A DNA stretch of 64,000 nucleotides from Roseinatronobacter thiooxidans (GTDB taxonomy: Bacteria > Pseudomonadota > Alphaproteobacteria > Rhodobacterales > Rhodobacteraceae), in assembly GCF_001870675.1 (NCBI RefSeq), contig NZ_MEHT01000017.1, forward strand, positions 62,001 to 126,000, written 5' to 3'. A program made the position numbers and the translations under genes. Under the pieces are notes generated by a model that worked only from the letters and a program-made list of their open reading frames with translations, had not been told where the DNA came from and searched no databases. Shown piece by piece: positions 51,385 to 60,653 of the stretch. Positions within the stretch are counted from its first letter, which is position 1. Each line of letters starts with the position of its first letter.

Positions 51385-52809
51385 TTAGTGTGTGTCGGGG
51401 TTTTGCAGAATCTGGTGTTGGTCGGTCGCAATACCAATGGGGGCATCGCATCTTTGCAAGGTCGGGGCTGCATAAAAGCCAAGAACACTGTCCTGACCGG
51501 CAGAGGTGGTGATCTGGTCGTCGCGCATGGCGATGATGCCGCGCAATTCCAGCGCGCCCAGCCCTGCCGATATGAAGTCCTTGTCGCTGTCACCGGGCAG
51601 GTGCATCCATGCTTTGCGCGCATGCAGATCGGCGCGCAGCCGGTCGCATTCTGCTTCCAGTTGCGCGCGCGCGCATGCGCCGCCACATCGCACAATCGCC
51701 GCCGCCACAAAGGTCACCGGCAGCACCGGAACCGCCGAGCGGATGCGCTGCATCAGGTTTTCGGCCAGTGTTTCGGTGCTGGCATCGGGGTCATGAGTCA
51801 TGAAGTCCCGCAGGGACAGCGGCGCGCCATAGCACACGGCTGCATAGCCGAAAGGGGTAAATTTCCCCCGCAGCTTTTGCAACAAGATCCGCAGAGTGAA
51901 GCCAAGCACAACTTTCATCCGCACAGGAAAGCGCCGTATCCCTTGCTGCCCGGCAGAGATAAGCACCCTGTCTTCCAGAATGCGGTCATAATTCAGCGCG
52001 ACCGGCACAAAAACAACATCTTGCCCTTCATGCAGGTTGAACCCGCGCACGATGTAATGCAGCAGGCCTTTCTTGGCGGTGCCAACTGTGCCGGTCAGGC
52101 TAAGCCCCCCTTCGGGGAAAATCGCCTGTGTCGTGCCTTGCTGGACCGACATTTGCACATAGCGCGCCAGAATCGCCCGATAGAGCGGGTTGGAATACCG
52201 CCGGCGGATGAAATACGCGCCCATCGCACGGATCAGTGCCTTCAGCGGCCAGACCCGCGCCCATTCGCCGACAGCATAGCTTAGGGCGGAATGTTTGGAG
52301 GCCAGCCATGTGATCAGCACATAATCCATGTTCGAGCGGTGGTTCATCACAAACACGACCGCCGCGCGCGAATCGATTTGCTTCAGGCCCGGTGTATCGG
52401 CCCCCCCGATGCGGACATGATACAGCCCCTGACTTAGCCGTTGTGCCAGTTTGATCGCAAAGCCGAAATACGTGGCGGTTGAAAACCCCGGCACGATTTC
52501 GCGCGCATAAGAGCGTGCCTTCTCGAATGCGACATTGGGGGGCACGCCTTCGTCGCGGGCGTAATCGCGCACGGCTTCCATAACTTGCGGGTCATAAATC
52601 AGGCGCGTCACCTGATCTTGCCTGCGCATAATCTTGAACGGCTCGATCGGGCGCTGCAAACGGTTGTTCAGCTTGGCAATGGCGCGTTCCATCCGGCGGC
52701 GGAAAAACCAGCGCACCGACGGGAACAGAAAATGCGATGCGAAAGTCACCGCAGCAAAACCAAGGATCAGAATCAGCGCCCAAAGGGGCAGGGTGACGGT
52801 CTGGAACAT
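51385..52809 (-). CDS. PlsB-like glycerol-3-phosphate/lysophospholipid acyltransferase
   Basis: The start at 52809 gives a 474-residue product with an N-terminal membrane helix (TLPLWALILILGFAAVTFAS). The acyltransferase motifs are VVFVMNHRSNMDYVL (H-x4-D), YFIRRRYSNPLYRAILARYV and TQAIFPEGGLSLTG. They match the GPAT/PlsB superfamily, placing an acyl group on glycerol 3-phosphate or a lysophospholipid at the inner membrane. The C-terminal third (LPVTFVAAAIVRCGGACARA) is less conserved. It precedes ccr on the same strand. Confidence 0.85.
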   Translation of the reverse strand: MFQTVTLPLWALILILGFAAVTFASHFLFPSVRWFFRRRMERAIAKLNNRLQRPIEPFKIMRRQDQVTRLIYDPQVMEAVRDYARDEGVPPNVAFEKARSYAREIVPGFSTATYFGFAIKLAQRLSQGLYHVRIGGADTPGLKQIDSRAAVVFVMNHRSNMDYVLITWLASKHSALSYAVGEWARVWPLKALIRAMGAYFIRRRYSNPLYRAILARYVQMSVQQGTTQAIFPEGGLSLTGTVGTAKKGLLHYIVRGFNLHEGQDVVFVPVALNYDRILEDRVLISAGQQGIRRFPVRMKVVLGFTLRILLQKLRGKFTPFGYAAVCYGAPLSLRDFMTHDPDASTETLAENLMQRIRSAVPVLPVTFVAAAIVRCGGACARAQLEAECDRLRADLHARKAWMHLPGDSDKDFISAGLGALELRGIIAMRDDQITTSAGQDSVLGFYAAPTLQRCDAPIGIATDQHQILQNPDTH

Positions 52810-52881
52810 GTCCGCAATCTTGCAGGAAAGCACAGATTGGTAAATGCCACTTGCGGCCTGCAGCATGCCAAAAATAAGCAA

Positions 52882-52906
52882 AGGCCCCGGATTCTCTCCG
52901 GGGCCT
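52882..52906 (-). terminator. Terminator of ndk
   Basis: AGGCCCCGG (52882-52890) pairs with CCGGGGCCT (52898-52906), and the minus-strand tail is T-rich (TTTGCTTATTTTTGG). It lies 44 bases past the ndk stop codon and overlaps the upstream part of the acyltransferase reading frame's 5' leader. Confidence 0.7.
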
Positions 52907-52949
52907 ATTGCAGTGTCAACCGCCTGAACTGGCGTTTGGTATCGGGGCC

Positions 52950-53372
52950 TTAGCCAACCAGTTCAAGGCCGGCGAAGAAATAGGCAATCTCTTGGGCCGC
53001 TGTCTCTGGCGCGTCGGACCCGTGTACCGAGTTTTCGCCAACCGATTGCGCGAATTCGGCGCGCACAGTACCGGCAGCCGCATCGGCAGGGTTGGTGGCG
53101 CCCATGACTTCGCGGTTTTTCGCAATGGCGCTTTCGCCTTCAAGAACCTGCACAACAACAGGGGCCGATGCCATGAATTCGCACAATTCGTCGTAGAATG
53201 GGCGCTCTGCATGCACTTCGTAGAATTTGCCTGCCTGTGCTTTGGTCAGGTGAATGCGCTTCTGCGCCACAATGCGAAGGCCCGCTTCTTCGAATTTGGC
53301 ATTGATTTTGCCAGTCAGGTTGCGGTTTGTCGCGTCGGGTTTGATGATCGACAACGTACGTTCAATGGCCAT
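52950..53372 (-). CDS. ndk: Nucleoside-diphosphate kinase
   Basis: The 140-residue product starts [20 protein letters not shown], with [20 protein letters not shown] and the catalytic-His segment [20 protein letters not shown]. Size and motifs are those of the hexameric/tetrameric Ndk that equilibrates NTP pools. The much longer open frame upstream is due to high GC content. GGAGAACACC precedes the ATG. Confidence 0.96.
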   Translation of the reverse strand: MAIERTLSIIKPDATNRNLTGKINAKFEEAGLRIVAQKRIHLTKAQAGKFYEVHAERPFYDELCEFMASAPVVVQVLEGESAIAKNREVMGATNPADAAAGTVRAEFAQSVGENSVHGSDAPETAAQEIAYFFAGLELVG

Positions 53373-53542
53373 GGTGTTCTCCAGAAAATATCTATCCGGG
53401 CAGGACGCCCAGTCGGGGTGGGCAGTATCACGCTGTGACGGAAGAGGGAAGCCTTCAGAGCATGGCAAAAGGGGCGGAGTGTCCGAAAAAACCAGCGCAA
53501 CAGGGTGGGGCGGCCAGGGTCTTTGCGGATGAGCTTCAACGC

Positions 53543-53573
53543 AAACAGGGGCGCAGTTGCGCCCCTGTGTTTC
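53543..53573 (-). terminator. Hairpin after sodB
   Basis: CAGGGGCGC (53546-53554) pairs with GCGCCCCTG (53559-53567) across AGTT, with short A/T runs on both sides. It lies 23 bases past the sodB stop codon and could stop transcripts from either side. Confidence 0.6.
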
Positions 53574-53589
53574 AGTCCGTACGGCAATG

Positions 53590-54189
53590 TCACATGCGCG
53601 ATGCGACATTTTCCCAGTCTACCAATTTTTCCAGGAAATTGGACAGGTAAGCAGGGCGCTTGTTGCGGAAGTCGATGTAATAGCTGTGTTCCCACACATC
53701 GCAGCCCAGCAGCGCGGTTTGGCCAAAGCATAGCGGGTTCACGCCATTTTCGGTCTTGGTGACTTTCAGCGAGCCGTCTTGGTCCTTGACCAGCCAGCAC
53801 CAGCCAGAGCCGAACTGACCAGCCCCTGCGGCGGAAAATTCTTCCTTGAACTTGTCGACAGAGCCGAAGCTTTCAACAAGCGCCTTTTCCAACTCGCCTG
53901 GCATGCCGCCTGTGCCCGGACCCATTATTTCCCAGAACTGGACGTGGTTCCAGTGCTGGCTTGCATTGTTGAAGATGCCCGATTGCGCCACGGCACCTGA
54001 CTGGTAGGTTCCGGTGATGATGTCTTCGACCGATTTGCCTTCCCATTCTGTGCCCGCAATCAGCTTGTTGCCGTTGTCGACATACGCTTTGTGGTGAATG
54101 TCGTGGTGGAATTCCAGCGTCTCGGCGCTCATGCCCAGATTGGAAAGTGCGTCATGCGCATAGGGAAGATCAGGAAGTTCAAAAGCCAT
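53590..54189 (-). CDS. sodB: Fe/Mn superoxide dismutase
   Basis: The 199-residue product begins [20 protein letters not shown], with metal ligands in [12 protein letters not shown] (first His), [13 protein letters not shown] (second His), and [20 protein letters not shown] (Asp and third His). [14 protein letters not shown]-like and [12 protein letters not shown] segments fit iron-type SodB. It detoxifies superoxide in the cytosol. GAGGAAACC precedes the ATG. Confidence 0.95.
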   Translation of the reverse strand: MAFELPDLPYAHDALSNLGMSAETLEFHHDIHHKAYVDNGNKLIAGTEWEGKSVEDIITGTYQSGAVAQSGIFNNASQHWNHVQFWEIMGPGTGGMPGELEKALVESFGSVDKFKEEFSAAGAGQFGSGWCWLVKDQDGSLKVTKTENGVNPLCFGQTALLGCDVWEHSYYIDFRNKRPAYLSNFLEKLVDWENVASRM

Positions 54190-54270
54190 GGTTTCCTCGT
54201 CTGTTATGTGGTTTCTCTGCCCTGAATAAGGGGCTTTGCCTGCCGCAGGTCAAGGGGCAGGGGCAAATTA

Positions 54271-54855
54271 CTATGAAGTTTCTGTGGGTAAGCTATACAG
54301 ATAAGGTTCGGTTCCCTTGGCCGCAACAGTCGAGAGCAGATCGAACATATAGCCCGCAACCGACCGGAAACAGACAAGTGTTGCTTCATCCTTGCCCGAC
54401 ACCCAGATCGCGGCGGCAACCTGTGCTGCGCGGGTGCGGCGAATGTCGCCTTCGGTCAGGGTGGCGAAATCGACAGGGCAGATCTTGGCCAGCGCATCGC
54501 GCCAGCCCGCGCCCTGCAACTTGAACACCGCGCGGGCATCCGAGACGACAGCGACTGTTGCAAACTGACCTTCCAGCGCCTTGGAGAGAGTTTGGGCAAT
54601 ATCGGGGGCCTTGTCATGCGAACACAGGATCATCACCTCGTCGGGACTCATCCATGCCACGCCGCAGGTGCCCGCCGATGTGACGCGGCGCGGCGCGGGC
54701 ATGGCGCAGCCGGTTGCCTTTGTTACCGCCTTTGCCAGCCCTTCTGCGCCAAGATCGCCGCGCAGGGTGATCATGCCCTGCAAGCCAGCCTCGCGGATTG
54801 TGACAAAGCCTTCAAATTCGGCGCTTTGCAGCGCGCTTTGTGCCAGATCAGACAT
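54271..54855 (-). CDS. soxG: Sarcosine oxidase gamma subunit
   Basis: The start at 54855 overlaps the soxA stop codon by 8 bases and gives a 194-residue product: MSDLAQSALQSAEFEGFVTI, REAGLQGMITLRGD, CGVAWMSPDEVMILC and VCFRSVAGYMFDLLSTVA. This is the SoxG subunit, last gene of the soxBDAG order. With the other three subunits it forms the heterotetrameric enzyme that demethylates sarcosine to glycine and transfers the C1 unit to tetrahydrofolate. Confidence 0.92.
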   Translation of the reverse strand: MSDLAQSALQSAEFEGFVTIREAGLQGMITLRGDLGAEGLAKAVTKATGCAMPAPRRVTSAGTCGVAWMSPDEVMILCSHDKAPDIAQTLSKALEGQFATVAVVSDARAVFKLQGAGWRDALAKICPVDFATLTEGDIRRTRAAQVAAAIWVSGKDEATLVCFRSVAGYMFDLLSTVAAKGTEPYLYSLPTETS

Positions 54856-57800
54856 TCTGTTTCTCGCCTTCCTTGTCATACAGGACCGGATCAACGATCC
54901 GGGCTGCAATGCGTGTGTTGCCTGCGCCTGCGAAGGAAATCACCTCTCCCATCCGCTCTGGCCCGCGTTCCACCAGCCCCATTGCAATACCGCGCCCGAA
55001 TGTTGCGGAAAAATAGGTCGAGGTAACGCGCCCTTCGGTGATGGCCTGTTTATTGGCGTTCTTGCCCGCACGCACCGCCAGCGCACCATGCGGCAGAACA
55101 GACCCGTCCAGCGTTTCGAGCCCCACAAGCGTCCAGCGGTTGGGGTCGGTCATGGCCGCGCGTTCCATGCCGCGTTTGCCAAGGAAATCGGCTTTCTTCT
55201 TGCTGATCGCCCAATTCAGGCAGAGGTCTTGCGGGATTACGGTGCCGTCAGTTTCATCGCCGATCATGATGAACCCTTTTTCGGCGCGCAGGATATGCAG
55301 GGCCTCGGTGCCATAGGGCATGATGCCCAAATCCTGCCCCTCGGCCAAAAGCCTGTCCCAGAATGCGCGGCCTTGGCTGGCAGGGACAGCCACCTCGAAA
55401 CTCAATTCCCCCGAGAAGCTGATGCGGAACACGCGCGCACTGAACCCGCCAAGCGTGCCTTCGCGCCAATCCATGAAGGGCAGCCCCTCGCGGCTGAGAT
55501 CCATGCCGCCAAGACGCTCCAGAAGCTGGCGCGCTTTTGGCCCGACAACTGCGATCTGGGCGAATTGCTCGGTCAGGTTGAGGGTGTGAACCTTCCAGTC
55601 CCACCATTCGCATTGCAGCCAGTCTTCCATCCATGCATGGATGTGATCTGCCCCGCCTGACGTGGTGTGCACAAGGAAAGACTGCTCATCAATCCGCGCC
55701 ACGACCCCGTCATCCATCAGAAAGCCGTTCTCATTGCACATCAGCCCGTAGCGGCATTTGCCGGGCTTCAGCGTGCTCATCATGTTCGTATAGAGCATGT
55801 CAAGGAACCGGCCCGCATCCGGCCCGCTGACAAGGATTTTTCCAAGTGTAGATGCGTCCAGCAAGCCTATGTTCTGGCGGGTATTTATGACTTCGCGGTT
55901 CACGGCATCGTGGCGGCTTTCGCCTGAGCGCCGGTAGGTGTAGGGCCTGCGCCAATGCCCCACAGGTTCCCAATCGGCGCCATTGCCCTCGTGCCAGTCA
56001 TGCAAGGGGGTGCGGCGCAGGGGTTGGAACACCGCGCCACGTGCCTCGCCCGCAATCGCGCCCAGCGAGATTGGCGTATAGGGGGGGCGGAATGTGGTGG
56101 TACCAGTGGCCGGAATAGGTTGACCCAATGCATCAGAAAGGATCGCCAAGCCATTTATATTACTTAGTTTTCCTTGGTCGGTTGCCATGCCCAACGTGGT
56201 GTAGCGCTTGGCATGCTCGACCGATTGGAAACCCTCGCGCGCGGCAAGCTGCACATCTGCGACTTTTACATCATTCTGGAAATCCAGCCACATTTTCATG
56301 CGCAGGTCATATTCAGCGTTGCGCGGCATCATCCAGACCGCTTCCATCGGGGCGGCATCGGCCACGCGGTCATCGGCGGGTGCAGGCGGGGTTGAGGCTG
56401 CGCGCAGCGCTTGCGCGGCCTTCAGGGCAGTTGCATGGGCCTCGGCCAGCACCGCGCCCATCGCACCCGCCGCAGACCCGCAGGCATGCACAAAGCCCGC
56501 ACCATCTGCGCCCAAAGGCGGGCGGTCGGGGTCGGGGCGGAAGAAATTGCCCACCTCGTCCCAAAGCAGTTTGCCCCCGCAATGCGACCACAGATGCACA
56601 ACCGGCGACCAGCCCCCCGACATGGCAATGGCATCGCAATCCAGCTTTTCGGTGTAAGCCGTGCCTTTGCTGTCGATCCGGCAAATCTCTACCCCGTTGA
56701 CATGGCCGCGCCCCTTGACCTTGCGAATGCCCTTGCCTGTCAGCACGCGAATACCCATTGCGCGCGCCTGTTCGGGCAGCGCACCTGTTGCCTGTGCGCG
56801 GGCATCAACCACAGCGGCGACACCCACGCCTGCCTTGCGCAGCGTGATGGCGGTGCGGTAAGCGTCGTCATTATTGGTGACCACAACCACCTCATGCCCA
56901 GGTGCCACGGCGTAATTCACCACATAATCCCGCATTGCACTGGCCAGCATGACGCCGGGCACATCATTGCCTGCGAATGACAAGGGCCGCTCAATAGCCC
57001 CCGTGGCAGTGATGATCTGGCCCGCGCGCATCCGCCACAAACGGTGGCGGGGGGAAGCGGGATCGGGGGCGTGGTCGGTGATCCGTTCATAGCCCAGCAC
57101 ATAGCCGTGATCATGCACGCCAGCCCCCATGCAGCGCAGGCGAAGCTGGACATTGTCCATGCTTTCAAGGGTTTTGACGGTGGTCTTGATCCAGATATCT
57201 GCAGGCTGACCGTCGATTTCCACCATATCCACCGGCGCGCGCCCGCCCCAATGGGCGGTCTGTTCCCAAAGTGCGACCTTGGCACCGGCCTGCGCGGCGG
57301 TTAGTGCGGCCTGTAGCCCTGCAATCCCGCCGCCAATGACCAGCACATCGCAGAACGCATAAATCTGTTCATAGCGGTCAGGGTCGCGCGCGTCTTGCTT
57401 GGGCGCTTTGCCCAGCCCGGCAGAGTGGCGGATGATGGGTTCATACACATGCTTCCAGAAGGCGCGCGGCTGGATAAAGGTTTTGTAATAAAACCCTGCT
57501 GTCAGGAATTGCGGAACCAGATTGTTCAGCGCCAGCAGATCGAAATTCAGGCTTGGCCAATGGTTCTGGCTTTCCGCAACCAGCCCGTCAAACAGGTCTG
57601 TCGTGGTGGTGCGCTGGTTCGGCTCATAGCTGTCGCCGCGCCCTAGCCCGACCAGCGCGTTGGGTTCCTCCGCACCCGAGGCGACAACCCCGCGCGGGCG
57701 GTGATACTTGAACGACCGGCCCAAAAGCATCTGCCCATTTGCCAGCAGGCTTGCGGCAAGTGTGTCGCCTTTCAGCCCGCGCATGGGCTTGCCGTTGAAG

Positions 57801-57862
57801 GTGAATTTCTGCTCATGGGCGCGGTTGATCAACCGGCCCCCTTTGGCAAGACGATGGCTCAT
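54848..57862 (-). CDS. soxA: Sarcosine oxidase alpha subunit
   Basis: The 1004-residue product starts at 57862. It has the N-terminal SoxA-specific region (MSHRLAKGGRLINRAHEQKF), the dinucleotide-binding VIGGGIAGLQAALTAAQAGA (177-182 core), a long FAD/NAD region with GNDVPGVMLASAMRDYVVNY, and a C-terminal GcvT-like tetrahydrofolate domain (GLLDASTLGKILVSGPDAGR, RILRAEKGFIMIGDETDGTV-like). Size and domain order match heterotetrameric sarcosine oxidase alpha. It overlaps soxD by 4 bases and soxG by 8. Confidence 0.94.
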   Translation of the reverse strand: MSHRLAKGGRLINRAHEQKFTFNGKPMRGLKGDTLAASLLANGQMLLGRSFKYHRPRGVVASGAEEPNALVGLGRGDSYEPNQRTTTTDLFDGLVAESQNHWPSLNFDLLALNNLVPQFLTAGFYYKTFIQPRAFWKHVYEPIIRHSAGLGKAPKQDARDPDRYEQIYAFCDVLVIGGGIAGLQAALTAAQAGAKVALWEQTAHWGGRAPVDMVEIDGQPADIWIKTTVKTLESMDNVQLRLRCMGAGVHDHGYVLGYERITDHAPDPASPRHRLWRMRAGQIITATGAIERPLSFAGNDVPGVMLASAMRDYVVNYAVAPGHEVVVVTNNDDAYRTAITLRKAGVGVAAVVDARAQATGALPEQARAMGIRVLTGKGIRKVKGRGHVNGVEICRIDSKGTAYTEKLDCDAIAMSGGWSPVVHLWSHCGGKLLWDEVGNFFRPDPDRPPLGADGAGFVHACGSAAGAMGAVLAEAHATALKAAQALRAASTPPAPADDRVADAAPMEAVWMMPRNAEYDLRMKMWLDFQNDVKVADVQLAAREGFQSVEHAKRYTTLGMATDQGKLSNINGLAILSDALGQPIPATGTTTFRPPYTPISLGAIAGEARGAVFQPLRRTPLHDWHEGNGADWEPVGHWRRPYTYRRSGESRHDAVNREVINTRQNIGLLDASTLGKILVSGPDAGRFLDMLYTNMMSTLKPGKCRYGLMCNENGFLMDDGVVARIDEQSFLVHTTSGGADHIHAWMEDWLQCEWWDWKVHTLNLTEQFAQIAVVGPKARQLLERLGGMDLSREGLPFMDWREGTLGGFSARVFRISFSGELSFEVAVPASQGRAFWDRLLAEGQDLGIMPYGTEALHILRAEKGFIMIGDETDGTVIPQDLCLNWAISKKKADFLGKRGMERAAMTDPNRWTLVGLETLDGSVLPHGALAVRAGKNANKQAITEGRVTSTYFSATFGRGIAMGLVERGPERMGEVISFAGAGNTRIAARIVDPVLYDKEGEKQNV

Positions 57863-58182
57863 TGGCTGCCCTCCCATTCCGGGCGTTTTTGCTTGATCTT
57901 GGCGATAATCTCGGGCGGGGGCTGGGTTGTCTGGGCAGGGTAGGTGCCAAAGACTTCCAGTGTCATGGTGTCGCGTGCGGCCAGAAACCATTTGCCGCAG
58001 CCATAGGCATGCCGCCAGCGTTCAAAATGCACCCCGCGCGGGTTCTTGCGCTGGAACATATAGGACTCGTAATCGCCATCGGACGAGCCTGGCCCAAAGC
58101 GCTTGAGATGCGCCTCGCCGCCCGGTGCGAATTCGGTTTCTTCGGCGGTGATGCCGCAGCAGGGGCAGGTGAGCATTAGCAT
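57859..58182 (-). CDS. soxD: Sarcosine oxidase delta subunit
   Basis: The 107-residue product starts at 58182 with AAAGG upstream; a second ATG at 58176 is possible. It reads MLMLTCPCCGITAEETEFAP, with zinc-binding Cys in TCPCCG and one in YGCGKWF, and WRHAYGCGKWFLAARDTMTL, matching SoxD. It binds zinc in the tetramer. Its stop codon overlaps the soxA start. Confidence 0.93.
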   Translation of the reverse strand: MLMLTCPCCGITAEETEFAPGGEAHLKRFGPGSSDGDYESYMFQRKNPRGVHFERWRHAYGCGKWFLAARDTMTLEVFGTYPAQTTQPPPEIIAKIKQKRPEWEGSQ

Positions 58183-58207
58183 GGGCAAGCCTTTCTTGGT
58201 CCGGCAG

Positions 58208-58221
58208 CATGTCCGGACATG
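58208..58221. promoter_or_regulatory. Perfect palindrome upstream of soxD
   Basis: CATGTCCGGACATG is a perfect 14-bp palindrome, 26 bases upstream of the soxD start. It stands between the terminator of the membrane-protein gene and soxD, where a promoter of soxDAG would lie. It could be an operator; no regulator is known for it. Confidence 0.4.
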
Positions 58222-58250
58222 GAAAGGCCGGGCGTCAGGGGACGCCCGGC
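58221..58250 (-). terminator. Hairpin after the 142-residue membrane-protein gene
   Basis: GCCGGGCGTC (58227-58236) pairs perfectly with GACGCCCGGC (58241-58250) across 4 bases. The minus-strand tail is CCTTTCC, a weak T-run. It separates the small membrane-protein gene from soxD. Confidence 0.6.
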
Positions 58251-58287
58251 TTGGGTGGGTTCAATAGTGTATCGGCGTCTGCCTGTG

Positions 58288-58716
58288 TCAGTCAGCCGGT
58301 GCGGGGGCCGGTGCAGGTTCTGGTGCAGGGGCTGTGTCAGCTTCGCCGCCGGTTGCTGGTGGCGCGTCCGCAGGGGCTGTGGGCGCTGGGTCAAGGACAG
58401 GATCGCTTGCAGGCGCAGTGCCGGTTGGGGCTGCGCCGGGTTCACTGTCAAGCGTTCCTGTTTGCCCTGTTGGCGCTGTACCTGTGGGGGCCGTCGTGTC
58501 GCGGCTAAAGCCACCGAACAGGAAGAATGCCAGCACAAGCGCCACGACAACGCCGCCAATGATATAGGCCGTGTTGTTGGAGCTGCGCTTTTCCGGGCGG
58601 GGCGAGGTGTGAATATGTGTGTCAGAGCGCGCACTGGGCGCGCCGGGGCCGCCGGGCGCTTGGGGGTCTTTGGTGTAGTCACGCGGTGGCGTGCGGGGTG
58701 TGTTATAGTCGGCCAT
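58288..58716 (-). CDS. Single-pass membrane protein with Ala/Pro/Thr-rich tail
   Basis: The 142-residue product has a polar N-terminus (MADYNTPRTPPRDYTKDPQA), one membrane helix at about 50-70 (AYIIGGVVVALVLAFFLFGG) and an Ala/Pro/Thr/Asp-rich C-terminal tail of PTGTAPTGQTGT and APAPEPAPAP type. The low-complexity tail is probably periplasmic. GGAG precedes the ATG. I do not recognise a family. It sits between soxB and soxD on the same strand, with its own hairpin terminator. Confidence 0.7.
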   Translation of the reverse strand: MADYNTPRTPPRDYTKDPQAPGGPGAPSARSDTHIHTSPRPEKRSSNNTAYIIGGVVVALVLAFFLFGGFSRDTTAPTGTAPTGQTGTLDSEPGAAPTGTAPASDPVLDPAPTAPADAPPATGGEADTAPAPEPAPAPAPAD

Positions 58717-58878
58717 GTCTGCGTCTCCAAATAAGGGCTACTTGGAGGGAAAACGCAGCTATACCCTGTTCCGTTCCTGCAGGGGGCCGTGGTCAGGCAG
58801 GATCTTGCCACGCGCGCACACGGTTCGTTGCCGCTGGCCGTGGGGGCCAGCGGCGCGATTTGTGCGCGATGCGCGCCG

Positions 58879-59064
58879 TTAGTCGGTCTGGACAGAGAAT
58901 GCTGGTGGCCGCGTATCGACCAACGGGCCAGCCAATCCGCCCGATGTCTGCGCCCACATAAGCGCAACAACAACAAGCGGGACGCCCGCGCCCAAAGCAA
59001 AGCCGATGGCCTTGTGGGGGTTGGCCTGTGTGTCGTCAATAACCCGTTGTACTGCCTTGAGCAT
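58879..59064 (-). CDS. Small single-pass membrane protein
   Basis: The 61-residue protein reads MLKAVQRVIDDTQANPHKAI, then a membrane helix at about 19-37 (AIGFALGAGVPLVVVALMWA) and a short polar tail ending SVQTD. GAGGAG stands 6 bases before the ATG. Family and function are unknown. It lies 124 bases after soxB and 162 bases before the other small membrane-protein gene. Confidence 0.6.
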   Translation of the reverse strand: MLKAVQRVIDDTQANPHKAIGFALGAGVPLVVVALMWAQTSGGLAGPLVDTRPPAFSVQTD

Positions 59065-59188
59065 GTTATCTCCTCAGGTTGATTCCCCAGAGATTTAGGA
59101 CGCAGAGCGGCGGATGTCATCTGGTCATATTGTCCTTTTGGTGGAATTTCGCCATTTTCCTGCAAGGGGCGTGTCAGGGCGCCGCGCA

Positions 59189-60436
59189 TCAATGCGCCAC
59201 CCCTGCCGCCACACTCTCGTCAATGAAGCGCCCTTCGCGGAACCGGGTCATGGAAAAGGCTTCGGCCAGTGGTCCCGGTTCGCCCTTGGCGATCAGTTCG
59301 GCCATGGCATAGCCTGACCCGGGCGTGGCCTTGAACCCGCCTGTGCCCCAGCCGCAATTGATAAAACAATTGCCCAGCGGCGTTGTCGAGATGATGGGCG
59401 AGCGGTCGCCTGTCATGTCTACAATGCCGCCCCATTGGCGCAGCATCTTCAGACGCGAGATCATGGGGAATGTCTCGACCAGCGCGCGCACGGTTTCTTC
59501 AATATGGTGCCATGATCCGCGCTGGGTGTAGTTGTTGAACCCGTCCGCCCCGCCGCCGATGACCATCTCGCCCTTGTCAGATTGCGACATATAGCCATGC
59601 ACAGTGTTGGCCATCACCACCACATCCATGCAGGGCTTGATCGGCTCTGACACCAGCGCCTGAAGTGCCACCGATTCCACGGGCAGGCGGAAGCCCGCCA
59701 TATCGGCCAGCGCGCCCGAATGGCCCGCAACCACGATGCCCAGTTTCTTGCAGCCTATGCGGCCCTTGGTGGTGTTCACCGCGCTGACCACACCGTTTTC
59801 AGACTCCACCCCTGTGACCGCGCATTGCTCGATAATATGCATCCCCATATCCGAGCAGGCCCGCGCAAAGCCCCAAGCGACAGCATCATGGCGCGCGGTG
59901 CCGCCGCGCGCCTGCCACAGCGCACCCAATACAGGGTAGCGCGGCCCGTCCAGATTGATGATCGGCACCAGTTTCTTCACCTCGGCGGGTTGGATGAAGC
60001 GGGTTTTAACCCCTTGCAGGGCATTCGCGCGCTCGGTGCGCAGATAGCCGCGTTTCTCGTGTTCGGTCTGGGCCAGCATCATCACACCGCGCGGGCTGAA
60101 CATGATGTTATAGTTCAACTGCTGCGACAGCGTCTCGAACAGGCTGCGCGATTTCTCGTATAACGCGGCAGAGGGGTCTTGCAGGTAATTGGACCGGATG
60201 ATCGTGGTGTTGCGCCCTGTATTGCCGCCGCCCAGCCAGCCTTTTTCAATGACTGCGACATTCTTGATGCCGTAACGGTGCCCCAGATAATAGGCTGTCG
60301 CCAGCCCATGCCCGCCCGCGCCCACGATGATGACATCATATTCGCGCTTCGGCTCTGGGCTGGACCATGCCTGTTTCCAGCCGCTGTGTTGGCGAAACGC
60401 CTCTCTGGCGATGGCAAAGGCGGAATAGCGTGTCAT
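59189..60436 (-). CDS. soxB: Sarcosine oxidase beta subunit
   Basis: The 415-residue product begins MTRYSAFAIAREAFRQHSGW. It has the FAD-binding GAGGHG (39-44) in YDVIIVGAGGHGLATAYYLG, ALWQARGGTARHDAVAWGFA (with H183 as probable covalent-FMN histidine by analogy), VIGGGADGFNNYTQ and NCGWGTGGFKATPGSGYAMA. It oxidises sarcosine and holds the flavins of the tetramer. It is divergent from ccmI. Two small membrane-protein genes intervene before soxD. Confidence 0.95.
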   Translation of the reverse strand: MTRYSAFAIAREAFRQHSGWKQAWSSPEPKREYDVIIVGAGGHGLATAYYLGHRYGIKNVAVIEKGWLGGGNTGRNTTIIRSNYLQDPSAALYEKSRSLFETLSQQLNYNIMFSPRGVMMLAQTEHEKRGYLRTERANALQGVKTRFIQPAEVKKLVPIINLDGPRYPVLGALWQARGGTARHDAVAWGFARACSDMGMHIIEQCAVTGVESENGVVSAVNTTKGRIGCKKLGIVVAGHSGALADMAGFRLPVESVALQALVSEPIKPCMDVVVMANTVHGYMSQSDKGEMVIGGGADGFNNYTQRGSWHHIEETVRALVETFPMISRLKMLRQWGGIVDMTGDRSPIISTTPLGNCFINCGWGTGGFKATPGSGYAMAELIAKGEPGPLAEAFSMTRFREGRFIDESVAAGVAH

Positions 60437-60653
60437 GGGCGGGCAACTCCTGCGTCGGGGCGGATGTGTGCTATGTGGCTTACAGCAGGGCAGGGTGGTT
60501 TTCCAGAAGCGTCACTTGGGCGACGAAAACCGAAATCGCGCATCCCTGCGACCTGCCGTCGCGGCTGGCCGGTTTGTGAGGGGGGCGCGTGCCGTTTCGG
60601 CTTTTGCGTGCGGCCAAGACAGGGTAAAGAACCTTCAGCCGTCAGGAGGAAGA

